From: Clostridium_AF sediminicola
Lineage (GTDB): Bacteria; Bacillota; Clostridia; Clostridiales; Clostridiaceae
Assembly (NCBI RefSeq): GCF_050402865.1
Contig: NZ_BAABMF010000021.1
Span: forward strand, 1-64,000
DNA length: 64,000 bases
Direction of reading: 5' to 3'
Under the pieces are notes generated by a model, which saw nothing but the letters and a program-made list of their open reading frames with translations, did no database searches and was not told the DNA's origin. Position 1 is the first letter of the stretch, and each line of letters starts with the position of its first letter. A program made the position numbers and the translations under genes. This document shows positions 53,260 to 61,932 of the stretch, piece by piece.

Positions 53260-53335
53260 AGTTTGCAGATTGCAGTCTACAGTTCACAGTAAAGGATACC
53301 TTTCGTTTATACGAAAGCTTTTGTATTGTAATAAA
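53260..53335. repeat. Heptad element upstream of the Agr-like cluster
   Basis: Heptads AGTTTGC, AGATTGC, AGTCTAC, AGTTCAC, AGTAAAG (53260-53294), then GATACCTTTCG-TTTATA-CGAAAG and CTTTT. The remaining AT-rich 145 bp before the regulator gene show no other feature. Confidence 0.78.
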
Positions 53336-53480
53336 AGATTAAAAACTCTTTTGTAAAGCAAAATGTGTTGGTTAAGAATAAATAAGAAATAGAACAATAA
53401 ATAGTTAAATGCGACATAATATGTTAAAATATTTCTTGTAAGATTTGTTTGTAATTTTAGAAAAATTGAGGTAAAAAGAA

Positions 53481-54215
53481 ATGATAAATATACTTGTAGT
53501 TGAAGACAATGAAGTAATAAGAGAAAATCTATGTAAAATAATAAATGAAAATTTTTATGATATAAATTTACGATCTGCAGAAACAGGAGAAGAAGCAATA
53601 GATATATTGAAAAAAGAGAGAATAGATTTATTTTTTCTTGATATTGAACTTCCAGATATTGGAGGTATGAAGATTGCAGAAGAGATTCGTTCAATTGAAG
53701 ACTATGAATTCTCATATATTGTTTTTATAACCACGTATATTTCATATCTCCCAAAGGCGCTACAAGAATATCATTGTTACGATTTTATAGAAAAACCTTT
53801 TAGTAAGGATAAAATTATTGATACAATAAACAAACTTTCAAAAGGTATAAAACAACAAACAAAAGATGATGAAAAAAAGGTTATAACCCTTGAAAGCGGC
53901 ATTGTGATTTATAAAATTGTTTTAGATGATATATATTTTATAGAAGTACAAGCTAGAAACTTAAGAGTTCATACAGTAAATGGCGTGCTGGAATTTAATA
54001 ATATACCTTTAAAGAAAATAAAAACTAAAATTAACGAAGCAGGTTCAAATGATTTTGTAAAGGTACATAAGTCTTATGTTGTTAATATGAAGAACATTCT
54101 GAAGGTTAGCAAATATGGTAAGAGGTTATGGGAGATAAGTTTTAGTAATTATGATGAATGTGCTTTATTAAGTGAAAAATATAAAAAAGATTTATTTGAA
54201 AGAACGGAATTATAA
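53481..54215 (+). CDS. AgrA/VirR-like response regulator with LytTR domain
   Basis: 244 residues. The receiver domain has VVEDNE at 6-11 and phospho-acceptor Asp54 (FFLDIELPDI). The C-terminal LytTR domain includes FIEVQARNLRVHT and VKVHKSYVVNMKNI. LytTR regulators bind pairs of boxes spaced 21 bp; such boxes occur three times downstream (56174, 60176, 61933). It is the first gene of a regulator-kinase operon; GAGG precedes the ATG. Confidence 0.95.
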   Translation: MINILVVEDNEVIRENLCKIINENFYDINLRSAETGEEAIDILKKERIDLFFLDIELPDIGGMKIAEEIRSIEDYEFSYIVFITTYISYLPKALQEYHCYDFIEKPFSKDKIIDTINKLSKGIKQQTKDDEKKVITLESGIVIYKIVLDDIYFIEVQARNLRVHTVNGVLEFNNIPLKKIKTKINEAGSNDFVKVHKSYVVNMKNILKVSKYGKRLWEISFSNYDECALLSEKYKKDLFERTEL

Positions 54216-54229
54216 GGGGAATGGCATTA

Positions 54230-55480
54230 ATGGGTCTATATGAAATAATAATATTATCTACTATGGAAATAATAAGTACTTCTTTAATTATAGTAAAAAT
54301 AGATAACAGAATTAGAGAAAAGAAATCAAAAATAATTGCTTTAATAGCTTTTTCGGTTATATTTAGTTTTGTTTTTAATAATTTTAATTTACCTATGAGA
54401 GCAGTTACAGTTGCGATTTATGAAATAATATTGCTAAAGATATTATTTCAAATTAACTTTGTTGCTGCTATATTTGATTATTTTACTGCATTTATTTTTG
54501 TTTATATTTTTCAAGTATTTGTTATGTTAGTAATGCAACTTCTTAAAGTTAATATAAATGAGAATATTTTCATAAATGGAGTAATAATGAGTATAGGTGT
54601 ATTAATAATCAGTTTAGTAGTGTATAAGTATGTACCTATAAATAAGATAACTGATATGTATATAAAGGAAGATATGTTGGTTAATTTCATTAGTATTATT
54701 ATAATATTTCCTTTTATGATACATAGTTTCATATGGGATTCTAGTATTACTGAAGGATTGGGATATTTACCTTTAATATTAAGTGGGATAATTATATGGA
54801 CTTTGCTTGTGATTATTGTTTTTTATGAAATAATTAAAATAAGAGAAAATAAAAAAGTTATAGAAATATACAATGAATATAATCCTTTGCTCCAAAATTT
54901 AATGAATGAACTTAAAGGTAAACAACATGATATTAGAAATCATCTTCATGCAATATATGGTATAGCGGAACATGAAGGAAATGATGAGATAAAAGATTAT
55001 ATAGATAATTTAGTACAGAGTTTTTCTGAGAAAGACAAGCTTATTAATACTGGTAATATTATAATAAGCTCCTTAATATATAGTAAAAGCAATATTGCCA
55101 ATTCAAAAAATATAGATTTTAAATTTAATTATGAAAAACCTATTCCAGTATATCCATTGAAAGATTATGAAATCACAGAGGTAATTGGAAATATTATTGA
55201 TAATGCTATTGAAGCTACAGAGTCAGTTGATAAAAAAGATAAAAAGATAGTAATTAATATGAAAAATGAAGAAGAACTAAAGGTAATAGAAGTACAAAAT
55301 ACTGGAGTATTGTTAAATAATATAGAAAAAAATAAATTTTTTAAAATTGGATTTTCTACAAAAGGTAAAAAAAGAGGATATGGACTTTATAATGTTCAAA
55401 AGATAGTAAAATCCTATAAAGGATTTATAGAAATTTCACATAACAATGGAATAACAACTTTTAAACTAATGTTTCCATAA
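54230..55480 (+). CDS. AgrC-like GHKL sensor histidine kinase
   Basis: 416 residues. Six or seven membrane helices occupy the first 205 residues, a peptide-pheromone-receptor layout. A cytosolic kinase follows with the H-box KQHDIRNHLHAIYG, N-box IIDNAIEAT and GYGLYNVQKIV. It should phosphorylate the LytTR regulator encoded just upstream. ATG 54221 is an alternative start but lies right on the AAGGGG site. The gene ends 6 bp from the convergent agrB-like gene. Confidence 0.92.
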   Translation: MGLYEIIILSTMEIISTSLIIVKIDNRIREKKSKIIALIAFSVIFSFVFNNFNLPMRAVTVAIYEIILLKILFQINFVAAIFDYFTAFIFVYIFQVFVMLVMQLLKVNINENIFINGVIMSIGVLIISLVVYKYVPINKITDMYIKEDMLVNFISIIIIFPFMIHSFIWDSSITEGLGYLPLILSGIIIWTLLVIIVFYEIIKIRENKKVIEIYNEYNPLLQNLMNELKGKQHDIRNHLHAIYGIAEHEGNDEIKDYIDNLVQSFSEKDKLINTGNIIISSLIYSKSNIANSKNIDFKFNYEKPIPVYPLKDYEITEVIGNIIDNAIEATESVDKKDKKIVINMKNEEELKVIEVQNTGVLLNNIEKNKFFKIGFSTKGKKRGYGLYNVQKIVKSYKGFIEISHNNGITTFKLMFP

Positions 55481-55486
55481 ACAAAG

Positions 55487-56071
55487 TTATTTGCTTTTTT
55501 CGTGGTTAATACATCCTGATATTATCAGTTGTATACTTTGTAATACTATAGTCCATATACCAGTTGTGAAAAATTTTGAATGATAAAAAAAAGTAAATAA
55601 TATAACAAGCCAAAAGAGTGTAATTGATAATGCAAGCGTTTTGGCTTTTTCTTTATGCTTAAAGCTAGTTATTGGTCTGGATTTTGATGGTATAGGAGAA
55701 AAGTAAAAAATTATTATTATACTGAGATAACTAATAACAAAATAAAAATAAAGATTATTAATAAAAGGAATAGTCGGCAGTATAACTATTGCAAATATAA
55801 AAAATGCTACCGAAAAAAGAAAACTGTATATATTATTATAAAAATGAAAGCCTCCACTAAAATATCCTATTGATGTTAATAAAATAAGTGCAAATATAAA
55901 TTTATCAAAATGACCCCAAAAGGCAAATAAAATAATCAATAATGAAATTTTGACAATTTCATAGAAAAAAGTTTTTATAGTATATTCTGTTTTACTAATG
56001 TCTCCAGTAGACATTAGATTTTTTTTGGCTATGATGTTAGAAAAGCTTTTTATAAAGTTATTTATTTGCAT
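55487..56071 (-). CDS. AgrB-like protein with Ser in place of the catalytic Cys
   Basis: 194 residues with five or six membrane helices. It aligns with AgrB, the membrane endopeptidase that matures the AgrD pheromone. His76 in SGGFH is kept, but the catalytic Cys at the eighth place (Cys84 in S. aureus) is Ser83 (FHFYNNIYSFLF; codon AGT). No agrD-like gene follows, because the kinase gene is convergent 6 bp away. AAGGGA precedes the ATG. It is read from a promoter with two LytTR boxes. It may be inactive, or use another peptide. Confidence 0.88.
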   Translation of the reverse strand: MQINNFIKSFSNIIAKKNLMSTGDISKTEYTIKTFFYEIVKISLLIILFAFWGHFDKFIFALILLTSIGYFSGGFHFYNNIYSFLFSVAFFIFAIVILPTIPFINNLYFYFVISYLSIIIIFYFSPIPSKSRPITSFKHKEKAKTLALSITLFWLVILFTFFYHSKFFTTGIWTIVLQSIQLIISGCINHEKSK

Positions 56072-56173
56072 TGTAAAATATCCCTTCGTGAAATTTAATT
56101 TATCTTTGTTTAAAACTCGCTGAAAATTACTTTGACATTAACTCAAACCAAGTGCAGAGTCAATAGAAGTTGC

Positions 56174-56242
56174 ATGAAACGGGTATATTTTGTCATGAAA
56201 CGGGTAGGGGTACATTTCATGACAGAAAAAGCACGTTTCATG
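56174..56242. promoter_or_regulatory. Divergent LytTR box array, copy 1 (agrB-like / bacteriocin)
   Basis: Two boxes ATGAAACGGG at 56174 and 56195 (21 bp apart) face left; two boxes with TTTCATG at 56215 and 56236 (21 bp apart) face right. Read in the minus sense the left box is ACCCGTTTCAT. Each pair has the spacing needed by a LytTR dimer, one pair per divergent promoter. A TAGTATAGAG near 56270 is a possible -10 for the rightward transcript. Confidence 0.85.
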
Positions 56243-56395
56243 CAAGATGGGTTGTACAGGCTATGGGTTTAGTATAGAGTTGATTGTGTCGACAATTATT
56301 ATAAAAATATAACTTTTATGGTTTGATTTGTAATAAGGAGTCTATTATCAAGCGCTTGAGAGTAGAAAATATAATAAAATTAAGGAGGAAATTTT

Positions 56396-56734
56396 ATGAA
56401 AAAATCAAAAAAAATAATTAGTGCTTTAACTCTTTTAGTGATGTTGGTTTCATCTAAACCTGTATTTGCTAGTGAATATAAAGTGTGGAGTGGCTCACAT
56501 ACTTTTACAAGTTCTTGGGAAGTACCAGTATATGGCTCGGATTGGGTGATGAAATATGGATTTAATACATTTTTGATTAATGAAGATTACACTCATACAA
56601 AACATAATTCAGTGGAACATATGGCAGTGGTTGTAAACAAATATTCGTCTAATAATATGGCAGAAGCAGGTTACTGGGCAAAAATAGAAGTTAGGCACAA
56701 CTCTGATACTGTACTTTATGGGATAAAATATTAA
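56396..56734 (+). CDS. Lactococcin 972-family bacteriocin
   Basis: 112 residues. A signal peptide (1-25, ending PVFAS) is followed by a mature part of about 87 residues with the family pattern: WSGSHTF..., a THTKHNSVEHMAVVV stretch and AGYWAKIEVRHN near the end. Lactococcin 972 is secreted by the general route and binds lipid II to block septum formation. GGAGG is 9 bases before the ATG. The gene lies behind a LytTR promoter and before the permease/ATPase pair typical for this bacteriocin class. Confidence 0.85.
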   Translation: MKKSKKIISALTLLVMLVSSKPVFASEYKVWSGSHTFTSSWEVPVYGSDWVMKYGFNTFLINEDYTHTKHNSVEHMAVVVNKYSSNNMAEAGYWAKIEVRHNSDTVLYGIKY

Positions 56735-56775
56735 TAATATATTTTTATATTTATTAATAAAATTCAAAATTAAAA

Positions 56776-56813
56776 ACTTCCTCATTGTTATGGATAAATA
56801 AGAATGGGGAAGT
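56776..56813 (+). terminator. Stem-loop between bacteriocin and permease genes
   Basis: ACTTCCTCATT (56776-56786) pairs with AATGGGGAAGT (56803-56813), one G-T pair, without T-run. It may adjust expression so that the bacteriocin is made in excess of the exporter. Confidence 0.6.
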
Positions 56814-56871
56814 AAGAAACTATAAAAAAATATAAGTTATATTGGCAACTAAGAAGTACGGAGGGATATTT

Positions 56872-58866
56872 ATGAAATGGATTAAGTATATTATTAGTTT
56901 TTTAATAATGTTTATAGGTCTTTTAATTATAGGAGAAAGTCATATTTTTTATTTAGATAATTTTTATACTCAATATGATAATACTACATTATATTTACAA
57001 AGTCGTATAACTAGTGAAGAAATGATTACTGATATTCTTGATTCAGCTGCTCGCAACGAAGTTGAAGTATTTACCTATATAAGACTTCAGCCTAATATTT
57101 CTCTTGCTGAATACGAAATTTATGGGACATCAGGAGTTGAGAAATATATTAATGAGAATTCAAATATATTTGAAGGAAAGTACACAAGCCTTTTTGTGGG
57201 GAATATAAATATTGAATTCAATGATATTGAAAATACACCTAATATTGAGAATATGCATGACTATTATATTATTGGTAGTAAAGGGCAAGTTCATCAATTC
57301 AAAATGGATTTAATTGATAAGTATGCAGGTAATCATCCTAAAGAAGGTTATCCTGATAAAGAGTCAAGAAATAATACAGTTGCTATATGGCTACTTATCA
57401 TTAGTATAATTTTATTACTATCTTTTTATGATGTAATTTTACAAAAGAAAGAAAATGTTGTTAGAGTGTCTATGGGAGAAAAAATAAGTAAAATTATTTG
57501 GAAAAATATTATTTTAGATTCTTTAGTATTTAGTTCAATTTTTACAGGAATATTATTTATACTAACAAGATATACTCATGTATTCTTCAATTTTAAAATC
57601 TCAATTATAGCATTTATTTTTTTATTATGCATTAATGGGTTATTATATTTAAATATATATTTTTATGATATAAAAGAGGTTTTTTCTAATGGTAAAGGCT
57701 CTAAAAACTTATTATCACTTAATTATGGTTTAAAATTAGTGACAACTATTATTACGATTTTTATAATATCTAGCAACATAGCTTTTATTTCTCAATCTTA
57801 TAGTCTTTATAAGCAAAAAATTTTTTTTGAAGACCATTCAGATTATTACTACATTAAGTTTATGTATAGACCAATTGAAAATAGTGATGGCTCTATGAAA
57901 GATAGATTGGATGAAACTGCAAGTGTGCAAGCAAGGTTTTACAGAGAATTTTTTGAAGAATTTCACGTAACTGCACTAAAAGATATTTCTGATTATTTAA
58001 GGGTAGAAGGTATTTTAGCAAATACAAACTATTTTGATTATTTATCTAACAAAATAGATGAATTGAGAGGTATTAATTTAGATAAAGATTTTTATTTTCT
58101 ATTACCTGAAAACATGAAAGAGAGTTCTGAAGTTATCGGTAGTCTAGAAGGATATATACGATTTAATGAAGGGAATAAATTTGATTATGATTATGATGTT
58201 ATTTATTACCATGATAATGTAGATATTGTTGGAATAGATGAAGATACTATATACGGAAGTAACTTAGTCAAAAATCCCGCTATTATTTACAATAATATGG
58301 CAGTGGATAAAGTTAAAAGTCAGAGTGACGATAATGATTTGAATGGAAAAAGATTAGATTATTTATATGACACTATGTATAAAATATCCTCAGATGATGA
58401 ACTTGATGAATTCAACAAATTTTTAGTGGAATATAATTTACAAGATCAAAATGTTCAGAAAACAAATGTTTTAAAAAAATATAAAAACAGTTGGATAATA
58501 GCTAAAAGAATTTTATATATTAATTTAGTATTTAGTGTTTTAATTTTACTTTTAGAATTTATCATTATTAGTTCAATTATTAGGTTAGAGTATGAAGTAA
58601 ATGCCATTGAGCTTTCTATTAAGAAAGTTATGGGGTATAGTGTGTTAGAAAAAAATAGGAAAATTATTATGATGACAGTTATAACTACGATATTAAGTAT
58701 GATAATAGCGGTTATTGTTGCGAGAATAATGGAAACTAAGGAAGCTTATTATTTAGCTTTCGGAGGAACAATCATCTTGATATTAGAATTATTTGTTATT
58801 ACATTTTACATACATAGGATTGAAAATTCTAAAATTCAGAAGATATTAAAGGGAGGAAATTTATGA
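56872..58866 (+). CDS. Bacteriocin-associated integral membrane (putative immunity/export) protein
   Basis: 664 residues from ATG 56872 (GGAGG 9 bases upstream). One N-terminal helix, a soluble domain of about 160 residues, three helices (about 175-300), a second large outer domain and three C-terminal helices (about 550-660). This is the layout of the DUF1430 family found with lactococcin-972-like bacteriocins. It partners the ATPase that overlaps its stop by 4 bp. It resembles FtsX/MacB-type permeases. Confidence 0.87.
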   Translation: MKWIKYIISFLIMFIGLLIIGESHIFYLDNFYTQYDNTTLYLQSRITSEEMITDILDSAARNEVEVFTYIRLQPNISLAEYEIYGTSGVEKYINENSNIFEGKYTSLFVGNINIEFNDIENTPNIENMHDYYIIGSKGQVHQFKMDLIDKYAGNHPKEGYPDKESRNNTVAIWLLIISIILLLSFYDVILQKKENVVRVSMGEKISKIIWKNIILDSLVFSSIFTGILFILTRYTHVFFNFKISIIAFIFLLCINGLLYLNIYFYDIKEVFSNGKGSKNLLSLNYGLKLVTTIITIFIISSNIAFISQSYSLYKQKIFFEDHSDYYYIKFMYRPIENSDGSMKDRLDETASVQARFYREFFEEFHVTALKDISDYLRVEGILANTNYFDYLSNKIDELRGINLDKDFYFLLPENMKESSEVIGSLEGYIRFNEGNKFDYDYDVIYYHDNVDIVGIDEDTIYGSNLVKNPAIIYNNMAVDKVKSQSDDNDLNGKRLDYLYDTMYKISSDDELDEFNKFLVEYNLQDQNVQKTNVLKKYKNSWIIAKRILYINLVFSVLILLLEFIIISSIIRLEYEVNAIELSIKKVMGYSVLEKNRKIIMMTVITTILSMIIAVIVARIMETKEAYYLAFGGTIILILELFVITFYIHRIENSKIQKILKGGNL

Positions 58867-59471
58867 TTGAAATAAAAAATATAACTAAAAAGTTTGATGA
58901 TAATGTAGTATTTACAGATTTCAATTTAACAATAGAAGATGGAGATTTTGTCATATTTTCAGGTCCCAGTGGTTGTGGTAAAACAACGTTATTAAATATG
59001 ATTGGAGCAATTGAAAAAATAGATAGTGGCAAAATAATTGTTGATGGAATAGATATTAGAAATAAAAGAAAGCATCTAAATTATTTTAGAACAAAAATTG
59101 GTTTTTTATTTCAAAACTTTGCATTAGTTGATAATAAAACCGTTAAAGAAAATCTAAAACTTGTTCATAAAAATTGTAAGACAAATTTATCAATAGAAGA
59201 GGCTTTGAATATTGTGGGTTTAGAAGAAAAACTGAATAAAAAAGTATATACATTATCAGGTGGAGAGCAACAAAGAGTAGCTTTGGCTAGATTGATGCTA
59301 AAAAGATGTGATATTATACTGGCTGATGAACCAACAGGCTCTCTTGATAAAAAGAATGCAGGAGCTGTACTCAATATCTTAAAACAACTAAATGAACAAG
59401 GAAAAACAATTATACTTGTTACGCATGATGAGTACATAAAAAAAAGAGGAAATAAGGTGGTGAATTTATGA
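58863..59471 (+). CDS. ABC transporter ATP-binding protein of the bacteriocin cassette
   Basis: 202 residues. Walker A GPSGCGKTTLL, Q-loop FLFQNFALVDN, signature LSGGEQQRVALARLM, Walker B IILADEPTGSLD and H-switch VTHDE are all intact. It belongs to the MacB/LolD-like group. Its start overlaps the permease stop (ATGA) and its stop overlaps the next start (ATGA), so the three genes are translationally coupled. Confidence 0.95.
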   Translation: MIEIKNITKKFDDNVVFTDFNLTIEDGDFVIFSGPSGCGKTTLLNMIGAIEKIDSGKIIVDGIDIRNKRKHLNYFRTKIGFLFQNFALVDNKTVKENLKLVHKNCKTNLSIEEALNIVGLEEKLNKKVYTLSGGEQQRVALARLMLKRCDIILADEPTGSLDKKNAGAVLNILKQLNEQGKTIILVTHDEYIKKRGNKVVNL

Positions 59472-59914
59472 TAAAGATTAATGGGAAAAGAATTTTTCAA
59501 TTTATCATACTAGGAGTTGTTATTTTGAATTTAAGTTGGTTTTTAATAACAACAGTTAAGTATCATAAATTTATTAAAGCTGTACCTAAAGATAAGTATG
59601 GGGTGTATGGTATAAAAAAAGAAGATGGTTTTACCTACAGTGTAAAAAAACCAGATTATTTACAGTATACAGGAAATTTGGCGGTTTCTAATATGGAAAA
59701 AGGTGAACTTTTAATAATATGGCCATTGATATTTGGTGGGTATGAATATGGGTTTAGAGTACAAGAAGAAGGTGGAGCATATGAAATCTATGTTGATGAA
59801 AATATGAATTCAATAGATAAAGAGGACAAGATTGCAATCAAAAAACTTCAAGAACATAAAGCCGAATTAGAGGAATTATTTTTTAAAGCTAATGAAATGT
59901 GGAAGTTGGAATAA
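59468..59914 (+). CDS. Small membrane-anchored protein of the bacteriocin cassette
   Basis: 148 residues. One N-terminal membrane segment (about 9-28) and an outer domain with KKPDYLQYTGNLAV and LLIIWPLIFGGYEYGFR, ending in a helical acidic tail. Not a family I can name. A close paralog is encoded at 61120, and both sit after the same ATPase sequence. Immunity or accessory export is a reasonable guess from position. Confidence 0.8.
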   Translation: MIKINGKRIFQFIILGVVILNLSWFLITTVKYHKFIKAVPKDKYGVYGIKKEDGFTYSVKKPDYLQYTGNLAVSNMEKGELLIIWPLIFGGYEYGFRVQEEGGAYEIYVDENMNSIDKEDKIAIKKLQEHKAELEELFFKANEMWKLE

Positions 59915-59965
59915 TTGGCCAATTTGATTATTAAGCTTTTATGTATTTAATATTAGGTATTTAGA

Positions 59966-60073
59966 CTAAAATATCCTATTAGTATATTCTGTTTTACTAA
60001 TGTCTTCAGTAGACATTAGATTTTTTTTAGCTATGGTGTTAGAAAAGTTTTTTATAAAGTTATTTATTTGCAT
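59966..60073 (-). pseudogene. agrB-like N-terminal fragment, copy 2
   Basis: From ATG 60073 on the minus strand the first 30 codons match the AgrB-like protein (MQINNFIKNFSNTIAKKN, then STEDISKTEYT). An internal deletion then joins a later agrB segment and reaches a stop at 59966. It retains the same promoter region but cannot make a protein. Confidence 0.88.
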
Positions 60074-60175
60074 TATAAAATATTCCTCCGTGAAATTTAA
60101 TTTATATTTGTTTAAAACTCGCTGAAAATTACTTTGACATTAACTCAAAATAAATCCAGAGTCAATAGAAGTTGC

Positions 60176-60245
60176 ATGAAACGGGTATATTCTGTCATGA
60201 AATGGATTGGGATGCCATTTCATGACAGAAAAATACCGTTTCATG
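60176..60245. promoter_or_regulatory. Divergent LytTR box array, copy 2
   Basis: Left-facing boxes start at 60176 (ATGAAACGGG) and 60197 (ATGAAATGGA); right-facing TTTCATG boxes start at 60218 and 60239. All spacings are 21 bp as in copy 1. The flanking 100 bp to the left also match copy 1. Confidence 0.85.
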
Positions 60246-60362
60246 TAATACGGGTTGTAATTTAATAAATGGAATATTATTATAAATATTGTAAATTGGA
60301 TATAGGTCTATATCAATTTGAACTTCAAAAATATCAAGAGATTTGAACAGAAAGAAGATTAA

Positions 60363-60446
60363 ATGTTAAGAAAAATTAAAATAGTAATAAAGATCTTTAT
60401 ACAGAATTTTATTATACAGGTATTTAATTTATTGAATTATTTATAA
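60363..60446 (+). CDS. Possible 27-residue cationic hydrophobic peptide
   Basis: ATG 60363 opens a 27-codon frame rich in Ile, Lys and Phe (start MLRKIKIVIKIFIQ). The upstream AGAAAGAAG is a weak ribosome site. It is the first frame after LytTR box copy 2. It could be a secreted or membrane-active peptide, or chance. Confidence 0.3.
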   Translation: MLRKIKIVIKIFIQNFIIQVFNLLNYL

Positions 60447-60471
60447 AATATATTTGTTAAAGGAGTAATAA

Positions 60472-60591
60472 ATGTCTATAACTGCTATTCTGATAACTAT
60501 GCATATTATAAATTCAATAAGTTTTTTAGTTCAAATTTATTTAATTATTAAGATTATCAAAATTTTAAAGAATAAAAAAAACAAAAAATAA
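60472..60591 (+). CDS. 39-residue membrane peptide
   Basis: ATG 60472 has a good AAAGGAG 6 bases upstream. The peptide has one hydrophobic helix (about 3-32, MSITAILITMHIINS start) and a Lys/Asn tail (LKNKKNKK). It lacks Cys, so it is not an obvious thiolactone AgrD, but its place in an Agr-type regulon makes it a candidate small effector or immunity peptide. Confidence 0.55.
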   Translation: MSITAILITMHIINSISFLVQIYLIIKIIKILKNKKNKK

Positions 60592-60614
60592 TTTCTTGTG
60601 GAGAGTTAAGAAAG

Positions 60615-60932
60615 ATAAAAAATTTTACAAAAGTTTTTAAATGTATGGTTTTAGTTTGTACTATTATTATCAGTAGTGTTTTTCCTGTAAGTGCAATGGA
60701 AACAACAAATGATTTTAATATAGGAGATAAAATAACTATTGGTAGATATGGAGATAAAATAATAAGTGCGGAAGAAATACCTGATCATATTATTCCTCAA
60801 AAATTTTCTAGTTTAGAAGAAGCTGAAAAAATATTGGACAAACATAACAAAGAAATTGAGGAAAACAATCAAAAAATAAAAGAAATTAAAGCTGCTAGAT
60901 TATCTTATCAGGTGGAGAGCAACAAAGAGTAG
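60615..60932 (+). pseudogene. Secreted-peptide gene with ATA start, fused to an ATPase remnant
   Basis: GGAGAG at 60600 and the frame from 60615 suggest an original start KNFTKVFKCMVLVC..., a signal peptide ending PVSA, but the start codon reads ATA. An internal ATG exists at 60645. The middle part FSSLEEAEKILDKHNKEI resembles the 62280 protein (MSIDEIEKYIIKHKKQI). The last codons (from about 60900) run out of frame into the ABC ATPase remnant, which shows a deletion fused the two genes. Confidence 0.7.
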
Positions 60933-61123
60933 CTTTAGCTAGGTTGATGCTAAAAAAATGTGAAATTGTATTGGCAGATGAACCAACAGGTTCTCTTGAT
61001 AAAAAGAATGCAGGAGATGTTCTCAATATTTAAAAAAAACTAAATAAACAAGGGAAAACAATTATACTGGTTACACATGATGAAGACATAAAAAAGAGAG
61101 GAAATAAGGTGGTGGATTTATGA
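60905..61123 (+). pseudogene. 3' remnant of the bacteriocin ABC ATPase, copy 2
   Basis: The frame LSGGEQQRVALARLMLKKC, VLADEPTGSLDKKNAG and VTHDEDIKKRGNKVVDL matches the end of the 58863 ATPase but has an in-frame TAA after DVLNI. The Walker A half is missing. It sits exactly 1652 bp after the same sequence in copy 1. The ATGA overlap with the next gene is kept. Confidence 0.95.
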
Positions 61124-61569
61124 GAAAAATTAATGTGAAAAAAATCTTTGGAGTTATCATACTTGGGTTTGTTGTTTTGAATTTGAGTTGGTTCTCAATA
61201 ACAACTATTAAATATAAAAAATACATAAAAGATATACCCAAAATAAAGAATAGTTCCTATGGTATAAAGAAAGAAGACGGATATAATTATCATGTAAAAA
61301 AACCAGATTACTTGCAGTATACAGGAAATTTAGCAGTTGATAATTATGAAAAAGGTAAGCTTTTAATTATATGGCCATTAATATTTGGTGGATATGAGTA
61401 TGGGTTTAGAATACAAGAAGAAGGTGGAGCATATGAAATATATGTTGATGAAAATATGAATCCAATAGATAAAGAGGACAAGATTGCAATTGAAAAATTT
61501 CAAGAACATAAAACTGAATTAGAGGAAATGCTTATTAAAGCTAATGAAATGTGGCAGTTAGAAGAATAG
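61120..61569 (+). CDS. Small membrane-anchored protein, paralog of the 59468 protein
   Basis: 149 residues, full length and similar to the 59468 product over the entire length (for example KKPDYLQYTGNLAV and IIWPLIFGGYEYGFR). One N-terminal membrane segment. The upstream ATPase is dead, yet this frame is intact, so it may be kept for its own function, such as immunity. It starts at the ATGA overlap. Confidence 0.82.
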   Translation: MRKINVKKIFGVIILGFVVLNLSWFSITTIKYKKYIKDIPKIKNSSYGIKKEDGYNYHVKKPDYLQYTGNLAVDNYEKGKLLIIWPLIFGGYEYGFRIQEEGGAYEIYVDENMNPIDKEDKIAIEKFQEHKTELEEMLIKANEMWQLEE

Positions 61570-61617
61570 AAGAAGTTGCTTATTAAGCTTTTATGTATTT
61601 AATATTAGGTATTTAGA

Positions 61618-61830
61618 CTAAAATATCCTATTGATGTTAATAAAATAAATGCAAATATAAATTTATCAATTTGTCCCCAAAAGGCAAATAAAATAATCAA
61701 TAATGAAATTTTGACAATTTCATAGAAAAAAGTTTTTATAGTATATTCTATTTTACTAATGTCTTCAGTAGACATTAGTTTTTTTTGCTATGGTGTTAGA
61801 AAAGTTTTTTATAAAGTTATTTATTTGCAT
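61618..61830 (-). pseudogene. agrB-like fragment, copy 3
   Basis: Minus-strand sequence from ATG near 61830 matches the first 70 or so codons of the AgrB-like gene, including the stretch up to IGYF, but a short deletion in the A-run breaks the frame after about 17 codons. It shares its far junction (TATTTAGACTAAAATATCC) with copy 2, so both arose from one rearranged ancestor. Confidence 0.85.
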
Positions 61831-61932
61831 TATAAAATTTTCCTCCGTGAAATTTAATTTGTATTTGTTTAAAACTCGCTGAAAATTACTTTGACATTAA
61901 CTCAAACTAAGTGCAGAGTCAATAGAAGTTGC

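Noticed and set aside
56396..56734. The 112-residue secreted protein as a generic hypothetical
   Set aside because: The THT...AVVV and AGYWAK pattern, size, signal peptide and following permease/ATPase genes all fit the lactococcin 972 family.
60472..60591. The 39-residue peptide as AgrD
   Set aside because: It has no Cys for a thiolactone ring and no acidic C-terminal AgrB-recognition part.
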